Positions 24,660 to 34,257 of a stretch of 64,000 nucleotides of DNA are shown piece after piece (the stretch's first letter is position 1; the number at the start of each line of letters is the position of its first letter). The notes under the pieces were generated by a model. That model did no database searches. It worked only from the letters and a program-made list of their open reading frames with translations, and had not been told where the DNA came from. Origin of the DNA: CAKZSB01 sp964573105. Its GTDB lineage: Bacteria; Pseudomonadota; Gammaproteobacteria; Granulosicoccales; Granulosicoccaceae. The stretch covers positions 3,059 to 67,058 of the forward strand of contig CAZNIS010000031.1 in assembly GCA_964573105.1 (NCBI GenBank), read 5' to 3'. Position numbers and translations under genes: made by a program.

Positions 24660-25829
24660 ATGAGTAAGGAATATATCTTCACCTCAGAGTCGGTAGCCGA
24701 GGGACATCCCGACAAAATGAGTGACCAGGTGTCCGATGCGGTACTGGATGCCATTCTCGCCGAAGACAAGCACGCCCGCGTCGCCTGTGAAACCGTGTTC
24801 AAAACAGGTCTCGCAATGATTGCCGGTGAGATCACCACCACCGCAAAGCCAGACTACGAGGCAGTGATTCGCAACACCATCCGCGAGATCGGCTACACCG
24901 ACTCGGCGATGGGTTTCGACTGCGATACCTGTGCGGTGATGACTGCGATCGGCGTGCAGTCGCCAGATATCAATCAGGGGGTGGATCGCGCGCGGCCGGA
25001 AGATCAGGGCGCTGGTGACCAGGGATTGATGTTCGGCTACGCCACCAACGAAACTGACGTGTTGATGCCGGCTGCGATTACCTACGCTCACCGTCTCGTT
25101 GAGCAGCAGGCCGAAGTCCGTCGCGCCAAAATGCCCTGGCTGCGACCGGATGCGAAAAGTCAGGTCAGCTTTCACTACAAGGATGGCAAGGTTGCCGGCA
25201 TCGACGCGGTGGTGGTTTCCACCCAGCACGCAGAAGACGTGAAACTGACCGACCTGCAGGAAGCGATCATGGAAGAAGTGATCAAGCCAGTGCTCGAGCC
25301 AACTGGCTGGCTGCACGCGGGTACCAAATACCACATCAACCCGACTGGCGCGTTTGTCGTCGGTGGTCCGATGGGCGACGCCGGTCTGACCGGTCGCAAG
25401 ATCATCGTCGACACCTACGGTGGTGCGGCGCGTCACGGCGGCGGCGCTTTCTCTGGCAAGGATCCGTCCAAGGTGGATCGTTCGGCGGCCTACGCCGGTC
25501 GCTATGTGGCCAAGAACATCGTGGCTGCCGGCCTTGCCGATCAATGCGAGATCCAGGTGTCCTATGCGATTGGTGTGGCCGAGCCGACTTCAATCATGGT
25601 CGAGACCTTCGGCACCGGCAAGATCGACGACGATCGCATCACGGCACTGGTGCGCGAGCACTTTGACCTGCGCCCCTACGGCATTCTGACCATGCTCGAC
25701 CTGCTCAATGCAGAGAAGATCAAATACCGAAAAACAGCCTGTTACGGACACTTTGGCCGCGAAAACGAAGGTTTTACGTGGGAAATCTGTGACAAGGCCG
25801 ACGAGCTCCGGGATGCTGCCGGCATCTGA
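24660..25829 (+). CDS. metK: S-adenosylmethionine synthetase
   Basis: 389 residues, normal length. It makes S-adenosylmethionine from methionine and ATP. Visible motifs: FTSESVAEGHPDKMSDQ at the N-terminus (His and Lys for ATP and triphosphate), GAGDQGLMFGYA near residue 116, and GGGAFSGKDPSKVDRS near 260, the phosphate-binding loop. The tail YRKTACYGHFG is also typical. The gene lies 45 bases before ahcY, so the pair forms an operon for making SAM and disposing of its product SAH. No strong Shine-Dalgarno sequence precedes the ATG. Confidence 0.98.
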   Translation: MSKEYIFTSESVAEGHPDKMSDQVSDAVLDAILAEDKHARVACETVFKTGLAMIAGEITTTAKPDYEAVIRNTIREIGYTDSAMGFDCDTCAVMTAIGVQSPDINQGVDRARPEDQGAGDQGLMFGYATNETDVLMPAAITYAHRLVEQQAEVRRAKMPWLRPDAKSQVSFHYKDGKVAGIDAVVVSTQHAEDVKLTDLQEAIMEEVIKPVLEPTGWLHAGTKYHINPTGAFVVGGPMGDAGLTGRKIIVDTYGGAARHGGGAFSGKDPSKVDRSAAYAGRYVAKNIVAAGLADQCEIQVSYAIGVAEPTSIMVETFGTGKIDDDRITALVREHFDLRPYGILTMLDLLNAEKIKYRKTACYGHFGRENEGFTWEICDKADELRDAAGI

Positions 25830-25874
25830 GCCGTCACACGTCATCCCCTAATTTTCTGATACAGGAATCAATCA

Positions 25875-27188
25875 ATGAACGCAGACGCCGCTGAAAAGTC
25901 GTCGCCCGATTACAAAGTTGCCGACATCACTCAGGCCGAGTGGGGTCACAAGGAAATCCGTATCGCCGAGACTGAAATGCCCGGTCTGATGGCGATTCGC
26001 GAAGAATACAACGGCAAGAAGCCGCTGGCTGGCGCCCGCATCGTCGGATGCCTGCACATGACTATTCAGACCGCAGTACTGATCGAGACGCTGGTCGATC
26101 TCGGCGCCACCGTACGGTGGTCTTCATGCAATATTTTCTCAACCCAGGATCACGCGGCAGCGGCCATCGCCGATCAGGGCATCCCGGTATTTGCCTGGAA
26201 GGGCGAAACGGAAGAAGAGTTCTGGTGGTGCATCGAACAGACGGTACGCGGCCCGGACGGCTGGACACCCAACCTGATCCTCGACGACGGTGGCGATGTC
26301 ACACAGCTGCTGCACGAGAAATACCCGGAAATGCTCAACGACATCAAAGGTCTCTCGGAAGAGACCACTACCGGTGTGCATCGTCTCTATGAAATGGCGC
26401 GCGAAGGTACCCTGAAAGTGCCGGCGATCAACGTCAATGACTCGGTCACCAAATCCAAATTCGACAACCTCTACGGCTGCCGCGAGTCTCTTCTGGATGG
26501 TATCAAGCGCGCTACCGACGTGATGATAGCCGGCAAGATCTGCGTGGTACTCGGTTACGGTGACGTCGGCAAAGGATGTGCGCAGGCGTTTCGCGGTATG
26601 GGCGCAACCGTCTGGGTAACAGAGATCGACCCGATTTGCGCCTTGCAGGCCGCGATGGAAGGCTATCGCGTCGTCACTATGGATGATATCGCTGATCAGG
26701 GCGATATCTTCGTGACCACCACTGGCAACGTCGACGTGATCACCCACGATCACATGAAAGCCATGAAAAACGAGTCGATCGTGTGCAATATCGGTCACTT
26801 CGACAGCGAAATCGATGTCGCCAGCCTGCGTCAATACGAGTGGGACAACATCAAACCGCAGGTTGACCACATCAAATTCCCCGATGGCAAGCAGATCACG
26901 CTGCTGGCTGAAGGGCGACTGGTGAACCTGGGCTGTGCGACCGGCCACCCGAGTTTCGTAATGTCCGCCTCGTTCGCCAATCAGGTACTGGCGCAGATCG
27001 AGCTGTGGGAACGCGCCGATCAATACGATATCGGCGTGCATGTGCTGCCCAAGCAGCTCGACGAGAAAGTCGCGCGACTGCACCTGGGTAAAATCGGTGC
27101 GAAGCTCACACCGATGACCGACAAGCAGGCAAGTTATCTCGGTCTGCCGGCGGAAGGGCCGTACAAGCCCGACCACTACCGCTACTGA
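25875..27188 (+). CDS. ahcY: Adenosylhomocysteinase
   Basis: 437 residues. It hydrolyses S-adenosylhomocysteine to adenosine and homocysteine using tightly bound NAD. GCLHMTIQTAVLIETL near residue 58, SSCNIFSTQDHAAAAI, VNDSVTKSKFDNLYGCRESL near 190, and the NAD-binding VVLGYGDVGKGCAQAFRGMGA near 220 are clear family segments, and the C-terminal KPDHYRY is intact. It is cotranscribed with metK. In some relatives metF follows ahcY; here a terminator comes next and miaB begins a new unit. Confidence 0.98.
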   Translation: MNADAAEKSSPDYKVADITQAEWGHKEIRIAETEMPGLMAIREEYNGKKPLAGARIVGCLHMTIQTAVLIETLVDLGATVRWSSCNIFSTQDHAAAAIADQGIPVFAWKGETEEEFWWCIEQTVRGPDGWTPNLILDDGGDVTQLLHEKYPEMLNDIKGLSEETTTGVHRLYEMAREGTLKVPAINVNDSVTKSKFDNLYGCRESLLDGIKRATDVMIAGKICVVLGYGDVGKGCAQAFRGMGATVWVTEIDPICALQAAMEGYRVVTMDDIADQGDIFVTTTGNVDVITHDHMKAMKNESIVCNIGHFDSEIDVASLRQYEWDNIKPQVDHIKFPDGKQITLLAEGRLVNLGCATGHPSFVMSASFANQVLAQIELWERADQYDIGVHVLPKQLDEKVARLHLGKIGAKLTPMTDKQASYLGLPAEGPYKPDHYRY

Positions 27189-27211
27189 TACCCTATCGGC
27201 AGTAGTAATCG

Positions 27212-27239
27212 AAAAGGACATGCTCTGCATGTCCTTTTT
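27212..27239 (+). terminator. Intrinsic terminator of metK-ahcY
   Basis: Hairpin with a 12-bp arm AAAAGGACATGC pairing with GCATGTCCTTTT around a TCT loop, followed by TTTC. It is the clearest intrinsic terminator in the window and closes the metK-ahcY operon 24 bases after the ahcY stop. Confidence 0.9.
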
Positions 27240-27422
27240 CTATTGGGGCAGGGCCTGGCACCTGCTCCAGGCAATGGTACAAGGGCATTTTTCCTGGTCT
27301 GCAACAAGCCCGTATGCTGTCGGGATTGAAGCGGTGTCGGGAATCGTTACACTGGTTCGAGTGGTTTGGAACATCGCCTGAATCCTTGCTATGCTCAGCA
27401 GGCTTTGGTAAAGAACGGATTG

Positions 27423-28763
27423 ATGCGGCAAAAGGTTTTCATAAAAACACACGGTTGTCAGATGAACGAGTACGACTCGGCCAGAATGGTCGACGTACTG
27501 GATGAGAAATTTGGCGCCGATGTGACGGATGATCCGGCTGAGGCGGACATTCTTCTGGTTAACACCTGCTCGATCCGCGAAAAGGCTCAGGAGAAAGTCT
27601 TCTCCCAGCTCGGTCGCTGGCGGCCATTCAAGGAAAAGCGCGATGATGTGATCATCGCCGTGGCCGGTTGTGTCGCCAGCCAGGAAGGCGAGGCGTTGCA
27701 GCAGCGCGCACCCTACGTCGATCTGGTCGTCGGGCCGCAAACTATTCACCGGCTGCCCGACATGGTCGAGCAGAGCCGCCGCGAGCGACGCCCGCTGGTC
27801 GACGTCAGCTTTCCCGAAATCGAAAAGTTTGACCGGTTGCCCGAGCCATCGGTCTCCGGGCCGACGGCGTTCGTCTCGATCATGGAGGGCTGCAGCAAGT
27901 ACTGCAGTTTTTGCGTGGTGCCCTACACCCGCGGCGAAGAAATCAGCCGTCCGTTTGACGATGTTCTGGCCGAGGTAGCCGGGCTTGCGGAACAAGGGGT
28001 GCGTGAGGTCAATCTACTCGGGCAAAACGTCAACGGCTACCGCGGCCTCATGCACGATGGCGAGATCGCCGATCTGGCTTTGTTGATTGACGTGATCGCC
28101 GCGATTGACGGCATCGAGAGAATTCGCTTTACCACCTCGCACCCGATCGAATTTGGCGATCGGCTTGTCGAGGCCTATGCCACTGTGCCAGAGCTTGCCG
28201 GGTTTTTACATCTGCCGGTGCAGAGCGGTTCGGATCGCATCCTCGCGGCGATGAAACGCGGCCACACCGCAATCGAATACAAGTCTCGCATCCGACAGCT
28301 GAAAAAGGCGCGGCCAGGCATCTCCCTGTCATCTGATTTTATCGTCGGCTTTCCGGGCGAGACCGACGAAGACTTCGAACAGACCATGAAACTGATCACC
28401 GACCTGGAATTTGATCAGTCGTTCAGCTTCATCTACAGCGCCCGCCCCGGTACGCCTGCAGCCTCGCTGGAAGATCCGGTACCGATGGAAACCAAAAAAG
28501 CGCGCCTTGCGCGGCTGCAGGCCACCATCAACGAACAGGCGATGCGCATCAGTGAGGCGATGGTCGGCACCACGCAGCGCATCCTCGTCGAGCGCCCGTC
28601 GACACGCAATGAGCGCGAGATTGCCGGGCGTACCGAGAACAATCGCGTGGTCAATTTTGCTGGCGGGCACGAGTGCATCGGCAAGTTTGTCGACGTGCAG
28701 ATCACCGAAGCGCGCCCCAACTCCCTGCGCGGCGAATTGCTCGGCATCAACGACGAGTCATGA
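27423..28763 (+). CDS. miaB: tRNA-2-methylthio-N6-dimethylallyladenosine synthase
   Basis: 446-residue radical-SAM methylthiotransferase acting on A37 of tRNAs. The N-terminal UPF0004 domain carries three cysteines for an accessory iron-sulfur cluster (HGCQMN, NTCSIR, AGCVAS). The radical-SAM triad CSKYCSFC lies near residue 156, and the C-terminal TRAM domain begins near 375. The frame opens at 27366, but the ATG at 27423 gives the family N-terminus (MRQKVFIKTHGCQMN). It starts a run shared by many gammaproteobacteria: miaB-phoL-ybeY-corC-lnt. Confidence 0.97.
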   Translation: MRQKVFIKTHGCQMNEYDSARMVDVLDEKFGADVTDDPAEADILLVNTCSIREKAQEKVFSQLGRWRPFKEKRDDVIIAVAGCVASQEGEALQQRAPYVDLVVGPQTIHRLPDMVEQSRRERRPLVDVSFPEIEKFDRLPEPSVSGPTAFVSIMEGCSKYCSFCVVPYTRGEEISRPFDDVLAEVAGLAEQGVREVNLLGQNVNGYRGLMHDGEIADLALLIDVIAAIDGIERIRFTTSHPIEFGDRLVEAYATVPELAGFLHLPVQSGSDRILAAMKRGHTAIEYKSRIRQLKKARPGISLSSDFIVGFPGETDEDFEQTMKLITDLEFDQSFSFIYSARPGTPAASLEDPVPMETKKARLARLQATINEQAMRISEAMVGTTQRILVERPSTRNEREIAGRTENNRVVNFAGGHECIGKFVDVQITEARPNSLRGELLGINDES

Positions 28764-28814
28764 ACACACGCGCCTCGATTGCAGCGCCGGGCTGCGCCAC
28801 CTTGATCAAATCAT

Positions 28815-29816
28815 TTGGCTAAACTCGAATTTCAGTTGTCTCCCGATGACAACAAGCGGCTGGCCAACCTGTGTGGTCCGCTGGACAAAAACCTTCGGCA
28901 AATCGAACAGCGCCTGGAAGTGCAGTTGCACAATCGTGGCGGCAGCTTTCAGGCGGTCGGCGGTGAGCGACAGGTGCGCGATGCCTGCAGTGTGTTGCAG
29001 GGGCTCTACGAAACCACGCAAAATGAAACCCTGTCGCCGGAAGGCATTCATTTGTATCTCCAGGAAGTGATGTTGGAAAGCGATGACGACCCGGCTGACC
29101 TCGACGAGGCTGCCGACGAACACGAAGGGCCTGATATCGCAACGCGCCGGGTCAAGATTCGCTGTCGAGGCGAGAATCAGCGCGTCTATGTCGACAACAT
29201 TCGCGAATTCGATCTTACCTTTGGCATCGGCCCGGCCGGCACAGGCAAAACCTATCTTGCCGTGGCCTGTGCAGTAGAACTGCTTGAGCGTGAGCAAGTG
29301 CGGCGACTGGTGCTGGTACGGCCCGCAGTAGAGGCCGGCGAGCGACTGGGATTTTTGCCCGGTGATCTGGCGCAAAAAGTCGACCCGTATCTGCGGCCCA
29401 TCTACGATGCCCTGTATGAATTTCTGGGTTTTGATCGCGTCGCCAGGCTGATCGAAAAGAACGTCATCGAGGTCGCGCCGCTGGCCTATATGCGCGGACG
29501 CACATTGAACAACGCCTGCGTAATCATGGACGAGGCGCAGAACACGACCGTCGAACAAATGAAAATGTTCCTCACGCGCATCGGTTTCGGCTCGCGCGCC
29601 ATCGTCACCGGCGACGTCACGCAAACCGATCTGCCCAAGCACGTGCTATCCGGTCTGCGCCATGTGCGCGGCGTGCTAAAAGGGGTGGATGGTGTCGGCT
29701 TTTGTGAATTTCAGGCGCGCGATGTGGTCCGGCATCCGCTGGTCCAGAGAATTGTCCGGGCCTATGAATCTTCCGAGCAGAATGCCGAGGCGGGAAAGAA
29801 AGTTGATCCTGGCTGA
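28815..29816 (+). CDS. ybeZ: PhoH-like ATPase PhoL (YbeZ)
   Basis: 333 residues. The Walker A motif GPAGTGKT is at residues 139-146 and the Walker B stretch CVIMDEAQN near 235. An N-terminal KH-like domain (LCGPLDKNLRQIEQRL) precedes it. PhoL is an RNA-related ATPase that partners YbeY in ribosome and rRNA maturation. The TTG at 28815 matches the expected N-terminus. Between residues 88 and 107 there is a very acidic insert (ESDDDPADLDEAADEHE). It overlaps the ybeY start by about 50 bases. Confidence 0.95.
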   Translation: MAKLEFQLSPDDNKRLANLCGPLDKNLRQIEQRLEVQLHNRGGSFQAVGGERQVRDACSVLQGLYETTQNETLSPEGIHLYLQEVMLESDDDPADLDEAADEHEGPDIATRRVKIRCRGENQRVYVDNIREFDLTFGIGPAGTGKTYLAVACAVELLEREQVRRLVLVRPAVEAGERLGFLPGDLAQKVDPYLRPIYDALYEFLGFDRVARLIEKNVIEVAPLAYMRGRTLNNACVIMDEAQNTTVEQMKMFLTRIGFGSRAIVTGDVTQTDLPKHVLSGLRHVRGVLKGVDGVGFCEFQARDVVRHPLVQRIVRAYESSEQNAEAGKKVDPG

Positions 29817-30318
29817 TGCGCTAGATGCCTCGCTGTCGCCGGATCAGGCGGCGCCGCAGACAACGGTCGAGTTTGATACGGTCGTTGGCGTGTCCTGTCC
29901 GGACGCCGATGCCATCCTGCTCTGGGCGAATGCGGCATTGCGTGACACTCAAGCCGCGGCGTGCATTCGCGTGGTCGGCGGTAGCGAAATGCAGGAGGCC
30001 AACAAGCGCTGGCGCAATGCTGACTACGCGACCAACGTGCTGTCTTTTCCGGCTGATCTGCCGCCTGAAATCGGTTTGCCGCATCTGGGCGATATCCTGA
30101 TTTGCGCTGAAGTGGTCGACGCCGAGCGTCTGGCGCAAAACAAATCGCGTGATGCGCACTGGGCGCACATGGTCGTTCACGGTATGCTGCATTTGCAGGG
30201 TTATGATCACGAAAATGACGAAGATTGTGCAGTGATGGAGGCGCTCGAGATCGACATACTGGCAGGGCTCGGATATGCCAATCCCTACCAACTGTCATCA
30301 CCAGAGGCAAACGGCTGA
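29764..30318 (+). CDS. ybeY: Endoribonuclease YbeY
   Basis: About 184 residues. The zinc site HMVVHGMLHLQGYDH (H-x3-H-x5-H pattern) lies near residues 136-150, and NADYATNVLSFPAD is the other family signature. YbeY matures 16S rRNA 3' ends and takes part in ribosome quality control. ATGs at 29764 and 29782 are both possible, each inside the phoL gene. An N-terminal extension of about 25-30 residues precedes the core domain. Its stop overlaps the corC start as TGATG. Confidence 0.94.
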   Translation: MNLPSRMPRRERKLILADALDASLSPDQAAPQTTVEFDTVVGVSCPDADAILLWANAALRDTQAAACIRVVGGSEMQEANKRWRNADYATNVLSFPADLPPEIGLPHLGDILICAEVVDAERLAQNKSRDAHWAHMVVHGMLHLQGYDHENDEDCAVMEALEIDILAGLGYANPYQLSSPEANG

Positions 30319-31169
30319 TGCCGCAGGATTCCACAGAGAACCCGCGTTCGATCGTCGATCGAATCATGCACGCGCTCGGCGGCGACGACGAGCCACGCGA
30401 CCTCGATGACCTGAAGCTCGTCCTGCGAGAGGCCGCCAATCGCGACATCGTCAGCAATGACACCATGACCATGCTGGATGGCGTCTTTGACGTCGCCAAC
30501 ATGCGTGTGCGGGATATCATGATCCCGCGCGCGCAGATGGTCGTTGTAGAGATTGATGAAAATCTCGATGAAGTGCTGCCGACGATTATCGAATCAGGGC
30601 ACTCGCGGTTTCCCGTCATCGGCGAGAGTCGCGATGAAGTGCTTGGCGTCTTGCTGGCGAAGGATCTGTTGCGGTTTTCGCAGCCCGGCAAGCGTCCGGA
30701 ATACGATTTGAAAGCCTTGATTCGCGAACCGGTGTTCACCGTCGAGAGCAAGCGTCTGAATGTGCTGCTGACGGAATTTCGCGCCAATCACAACCACATG
30801 GCTATTGTGGTTGACGAGTATGGCGGGGTGGCGGGGCTCGTCACTATCGAGGACGTACTCGAGGAGATCGTCGGCGAGATCGACGATGAGCACGATGCCG
30901 AGGAAGATGCCAACATCCGCAAGCACGACGGTGAGGTCTATACGGTTAAGGCGCTGACGCCGATCGAGGAGTTCAATGACGAACTCGACGCTGACCTGCC
31001 CGACGATGAATTCGACACGATCGGCGGATTGGTGATGCGCGAGATCGGTCACATGCCCAACCCTGGCGAGCACGTCAACATCGACCGTTTTCACTTCAAA
31101 GTGCTGTCATCCGAATCTCGGCGTATTCACCTGTTGCAGGTGACCACCGGCGAAGAAGGCGTTGACTGA
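30318..31169 (+). CDS. corC: CorC/HlyC family CBS-domain protein
   Basis: 283-residue soluble protein. Residues about 60-180 form a CBS pair (VRDIMIPRAQMVVVE, SRFPVIGESRDEVLGVLLAKDLL, HMAIVVDEYGGVAGLVTIEDVLEEIVGEI) and the C-terminal 200-283 the CorC_HlyC domain (DDEFDTIGGLVM). Such proteins are linked to magnesium and cobalt efflux, although they lack a membrane domain. The ATG at 30318 overlaps the ybeY stop. The order ybeY-corC-lnt is the standard one. Confidence 0.95.
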   Translation: MPQDSTENPRSIVDRIMHALGGDDEPRDLDDLKLVLREAANRDIVSNDTMTMLDGVFDVANMRVRDIMIPRAQMVVVEIDENLDEVLPTIIESGHSRFPVIGESRDEVLGVLLAKDLLRFSQPGKRPEYDLKALIREPVFTVESKRLNVLLTEFRANHNHMAIVVDEYGGVAGLVTIEDVLEEIVGEIDDEHDAEEDANIRKHDGEVYTVKALTPIEEFNDELDADLPDDEFDTIGGLVMREIGHMPNPGEHVNIDRFHFKVLSSESRRIHLLQVTTGEEGVD

Positions 31170-32712
31170 CGCACAAAGCCCGCGGCGCGGCCGGCTTTTC
31201 ATCACTCTGCTAACGGCGCTGCTGTGCGGCGCAGCCAGTGTCACCGCGTTTGCGCCATTTGGCTGGTGGCCGGTGTTGATCGTTACCCTCGGGGTGTTTT
31301 TTGCGCTGATCTACGACAGCCCCTCGGTGCGCGCTGCCACAGCTGTGGGCTATGCGTTTGGCCTTGGCCTGTTTGGCGCCGGCGTGCACTGGATTTACTA
31401 CAGCCTGCATCTGTTTGGCGGTGCGATTGCCGCAGTGGCAGCCATTGGCACCGCTATTTTCGTGGTGTTGCTGGCGATTCTGCCGGCAGTGTTTGCAAGG
31501 CTTGTGCGGGCGCGCAAAACCGCGCCAGTGCGCTGGTTTCTGTTGCTCGTCCCGGCCGCGTGGCTATTGCTGGAATGGACCAAAACCTGGCTGCTGACCG
31601 GATTCCCGTGGCTCAATATCGGCTATTCAACCATTGCATCTCCGCTCGCAGGGTTTGCGCCGGTGGGGGGAGTGTTGTTGTCTTCGCTGATGCTGGTGCT
31701 GCTGGCAGCCGGGTGTGGACTGGTGCTGACCGTGCGCCGGGTGCCAGTCACCATCGCATGCCTGGTGCTGGCGCTGGCTATCTTTGGCGGCGGCTTTGGT
31801 TTGCAGCAGATCTCCTGGACGCAACCCGACGGGCAGCCCTTGTCTGTCACCATGGTGCAGGGCAATGTCGCGCAGGAGAACAAGTTTCGCGATGAATTGC
31901 TCAGCGAATCGCTGGCCATCTACACCGACTTGAGTCGCAGCGGTGCCGATCTCGTGATCTGGCCGGAGACGGCAGTACCGACTTTCTTCTTCGAGGTCGA
32001 CGGCTACCTCGATGACTTTGCCACGGCAATCGCCCGCAATGGCAGTACCGTGTTGTCAGGCGGGTTCGAAGTCAATGCCGAAGGCAGCGAATACTACAAC
32101 GCGATCAAGGTGCTCGGTGGCACCGACGAGCAAATTTATACCAAGCGGCATTTGGTGCCGTTTGGTGAATTTATTCCGTTTCGCGGTGTGTTGACGATGC
32201 TGGCCGATCTGATCACCATACCGATGTCCGATTTATCACCCGGTCGCGGACCGGTAAAACCGATTGAAATCGACGGGATACACTACGGCATGTCGATTTG
32301 CTACGAGGATGCGTTCGGCGCCGAGATGCGGGTGCAGTTACCGCTGGCCAACGTGCTGGTGAATGTGAGCAACGACGCCTGGTTTGGCGATTCAATGGCG
32401 CCCCATCAGCATCTGGAGATGGCTGCCATGCGATCGCTCGAGTTTGGCCGGCCGATGTTGCGCGCCACCAATACGGGGATTACTGCACATATCTCAGCGC
32501 GCGGTGAAATCCTCTCCAGAGCGCCGCAGTTCCAGCAGTCTGCAATCGATGTAGAGGTGATTCCGCGCAGTGGTTCGACACCCTACGTGCGCGTCGGGGA
32601 CTGGCTGGCCGTCGGGGCAGCCATGTTGTTGCTGTTGTTGTTTTTTGCGATTGATCAATGGTTCGGGCGTGAGAGGGCGAACGACTATGCCGGCAAAGAC
32701 ACCGCTGTATGA
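31162..32712 (+). CDS. lnt: Apolipoprotein N-acyltransferase
   Basis: 516-residue inner-membrane enzyme that adds the third acyl chain to lipoproteins. About six N-terminal hydrophobic helices are followed by a nitrilase domain with the triad Glu in VIWPETAVP, Lys in TKRHLVPFGE and Cys in SICYEDAFG. A last hydrophobic helix is near residues 478-500. It starts with TTG at 31162, overlapping the corC stop by 8 bases. Its 3' end overlaps gcvT by 26 bases, so the glycine cleavage genes appear to be translated from the same transcript. Confidence 0.96.
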   Translation: MTDAQSPRRGRLFITLLTALLCGAASVTAFAPFGWWPVLIVTLGVFFALIYDSPSVRAATAVGYAFGLGLFGAGVHWIYYSLHLFGGAIAAVAAIGTAIFVVLLAILPAVFARLVRARKTAPVRWFLLLVPAAWLLLEWTKTWLLTGFPWLNIGYSTIASPLAGFAPVGGVLLSSLMLVLLAAGCGLVLTVRRVPVTIACLVLALAIFGGGFGLQQISWTQPDGQPLSVTMVQGNVAQENKFRDELLSESLAIYTDLSRSGADLVIWPETAVPTFFFEVDGYLDDFATAIARNGSTVLSGGFEVNAEGSEYYNAIKVLGGTDEQIYTKRHLVPFGEFIPFRGVLTMLADLITIPMSDLSPGRGPVKPIEIDGIHYGMSICYEDAFGAEMRVQLPLANVLVNVSNDAWFGDSMAPHQHLEMAAMRSLEFGRPMLRATNTGITAHISARGEILSRAPQFQQSAIDVEVIPRSGSTPYVRVGDWLAVGAAMLLLLLFFAIDQWFGRERANDYAGKDTAV

Positions 32713-33778
32713 AAGCCATGTAGCGTCAAACGGAAAAATTGTCGACTTTTCCGGCTGGCAACTGCCGGTGCACTATGGCTCACTGATAGACGAACATCAC
32801 GCAGTCAGGCAACGTGCTGGCGTTTTTGATGTGTCGCACATGACAATTGTCGATGTCGTCGGAAACGGCAGCGGCGAGTTTCTCAGTGTGCTGCTGGCCA
32901 ACAATCCCGCCACTCTTGATGTGCCAGGCGCAGCACTCTACAGCTGCATGCTCAGTCAGCAGGGCGGCGTCATCGATGACCTGATCGCCTACTGGATGGG
33001 CGATGATCGCTACCGTCTGATCGTCAACGCCGCCACTCGTGAAAAAGATCTGCAGTGGATCAATCAGCAGGCAACGCCCTTCGACGTCCAACTCACCGAG
33101 CGACCCGAGTTAGCGATGCTGGCCGTGCAGGGGCCAGAGGCGATCGCGTTCAGCCTGGCGCAAATGCCGGCTGATGTCGGGCAAGCCGCCGCGAACCTTG
33201 AAAGATTTCAGGCCTGTCAGGTCGGCGACTGGTTTGTTGCGCGCACGGGTTACACCGGGGAAGATGGCTTTGAAATCGCGCTTGAGCCTGCAGATGCGCT
33301 CACGCTCTGGCGCGAGCTGCTGGCTGCCGGTGTGGCACCCTGCGGTCTCGGTGCGCGAGACACCCTGCGTCTGGAAGCGGGAATGAACCTTTATGGTCAC
33401 GACATGGACGAATCTCATACACCCCTGACATCCGGGCTCGGCTGGACGGTCGGCTGGGAGCCGCCGCAGCGGCGCTTCATCGGCCGTGAGGCGCTCGAGG
33501 CGCAGCGCGGTGAGGTCACAGAGAATCTCGTCGGGCTGGTGCTCGATGGCAAAGGGGTGCTCAGAGAGGGACAAAAAATACTTGATGGCGAGCGCGAAGT
33601 GGGCACAGTAACCAGTGGTACGTTTTCGCCCACCTTGCAAAAGTCCATTGCGTTTGCCCGCCTGTCCAAAGACAGTGGCGACGGGCTGGAAGTACAGATC
33701 CGCACCCGACGTGTGCCAGTTACGCGCACCGCCAGGGTGTTTGTTCGAAACGGCAAAGCGGTGTTGCCCGCCAGTTGA
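32687..33778 (+). CDS. gcvT: Aminomethyltransferase, glycine cleavage T protein
   Basis: 363 residues. The T protein transfers the methylene group from the H-protein-bound aminomethyl intermediate to tetrahydrofolate. TPLYESHVASNGKIVDFSGW at the N-terminus, GVFDVSHM near residue 45, ARTGYTGEDGFEI near 185, and LGARDTLRLEAGMNLYGHDMDE near 222 are clear. The frame opens at 32570, but the ATG at 32687 fits the family. It starts inside lnt, which leaves no room for a glycine riboswitch or own leader. Confidence 0.97.
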   Translation: MPAKTPLYESHVASNGKIVDFSGWQLPVHYGSLIDEHHAVRQRAGVFDVSHMTIVDVVGNGSGEFLSVLLANNPATLDVPGAALYSCMLSQQGGVIDDLIAYWMGDDRYRLIVNAATREKDLQWINQQATPFDVQLTERPELAMLAVQGPEAIAFSLAQMPADVGQAAANLERFQACQVGDWFVARTGYTGEDGFEIALEPADALTLWRELLAAGVAPCGLGARDTLRLEAGMNLYGHDMDESHTPLTSGLGWTVGWEPPQRRFIGREALEAQRGEVTENLVGLVLDGKGVLREGQKILDGEREVGTVTSGTFSPTLQKSIAFARLSKDSGDGLEVQIRTRRVPVTRTARVFVRNGKAVLPAS

Positions 33779-33831
33779 TCCGGTTGATCAAATGGTTGTC
33801 TGTCCGCCTAACTTGAAGGAATGAACACTAA

Positions 33832-34221
33832 GTGAACGTCCCAGAAGAATTGAGATATACGCCTTCGCACGAATGGGTGCGCATGAATGACGACGGTACC
33901 ATCACGGTCGGTATCACCGATCACGCTCAGGAACAACTGGGTGATCTGGTCTTTGTAGAGACACCCGAAGTCGATGCCGTGGTTGAAGCCGAGGCGCCGA
34001 TCGCAGTGGTCGAATCTGTCAAGGCGGCATCGGATATCTATGCCCCGATCAACGGTACGATTCTCGACACCAACGCAGCACTCGGTGAAGAGCCTGAACT
34101 CGTCAACACCGACCCTTACGAAGCTGGCTGGCTATTCAGCATGCAGCCTGCCGATGGCAAGGAATTCGAGCAATTGCTCGATGCCGAATCCTATCAGGCG
34201 GTCGTCAGCTCCGCCGAATAA
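33832..34221 (+). CDS. gcvH: Glycine cleavage system H protein
   Basis: 129 residues, normal length. The lipoyl lysine is Lys64 in VVESVKAASDIYAP. SHEWVRMNDDGTITVGITDHAQEQLGD is the N-terminal half of the biotinyl/lipoyl-like domain. It shuttles the aminomethyl group between P, T and L proteins. The start is GTG at 33832, behind GAAGGA at an 11-base distance; a 4-codon ATG ORF (33821) lies between them and ends in TGA overlapping the GTG region. Confidence 0.97.
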   Translation: MNVPEELRYTPSHEWVRMNDDGTITVGITDHAQEQLGDLVFVETPEVDAVVEAEAPIAVVESVKAASDIYAPINGTILDTNAALGEEPELVNTDPYEAGWLFSMQPADGKEFEQLLDAESYQAVVSSAE

Positions 34222-34257
34222 GCCGGCTACAGCCAACCAACACATATGGAGGGAAGC

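Noticed and set aside
24684..25544. Minus-strand ORF of 286 codons across metK
   Set aside because: Antisense shadow of metK; low-complexity His/Arg-rich content.
26139..27230. Long minus-strand ORF (363 codons) across ahcY
   Set aside because: Antisense shadow of a highly conserved gene, with no family features.
27240..27995. Minus-strand ORF of 251 codons at the start of miaB
   Set aside because: Overlaps conserved miaB codons and has no domain signature.
29762..30787. Minus-strand ORF of 341 codons across ybeY/corC
   Set aside because: Ser/Arg-rich shadow of two well-identified genes.
32560..32690. Glycine riboswitch before gcvT
   Set aside because: The region is lnt coding sequence with no non-coding leader.
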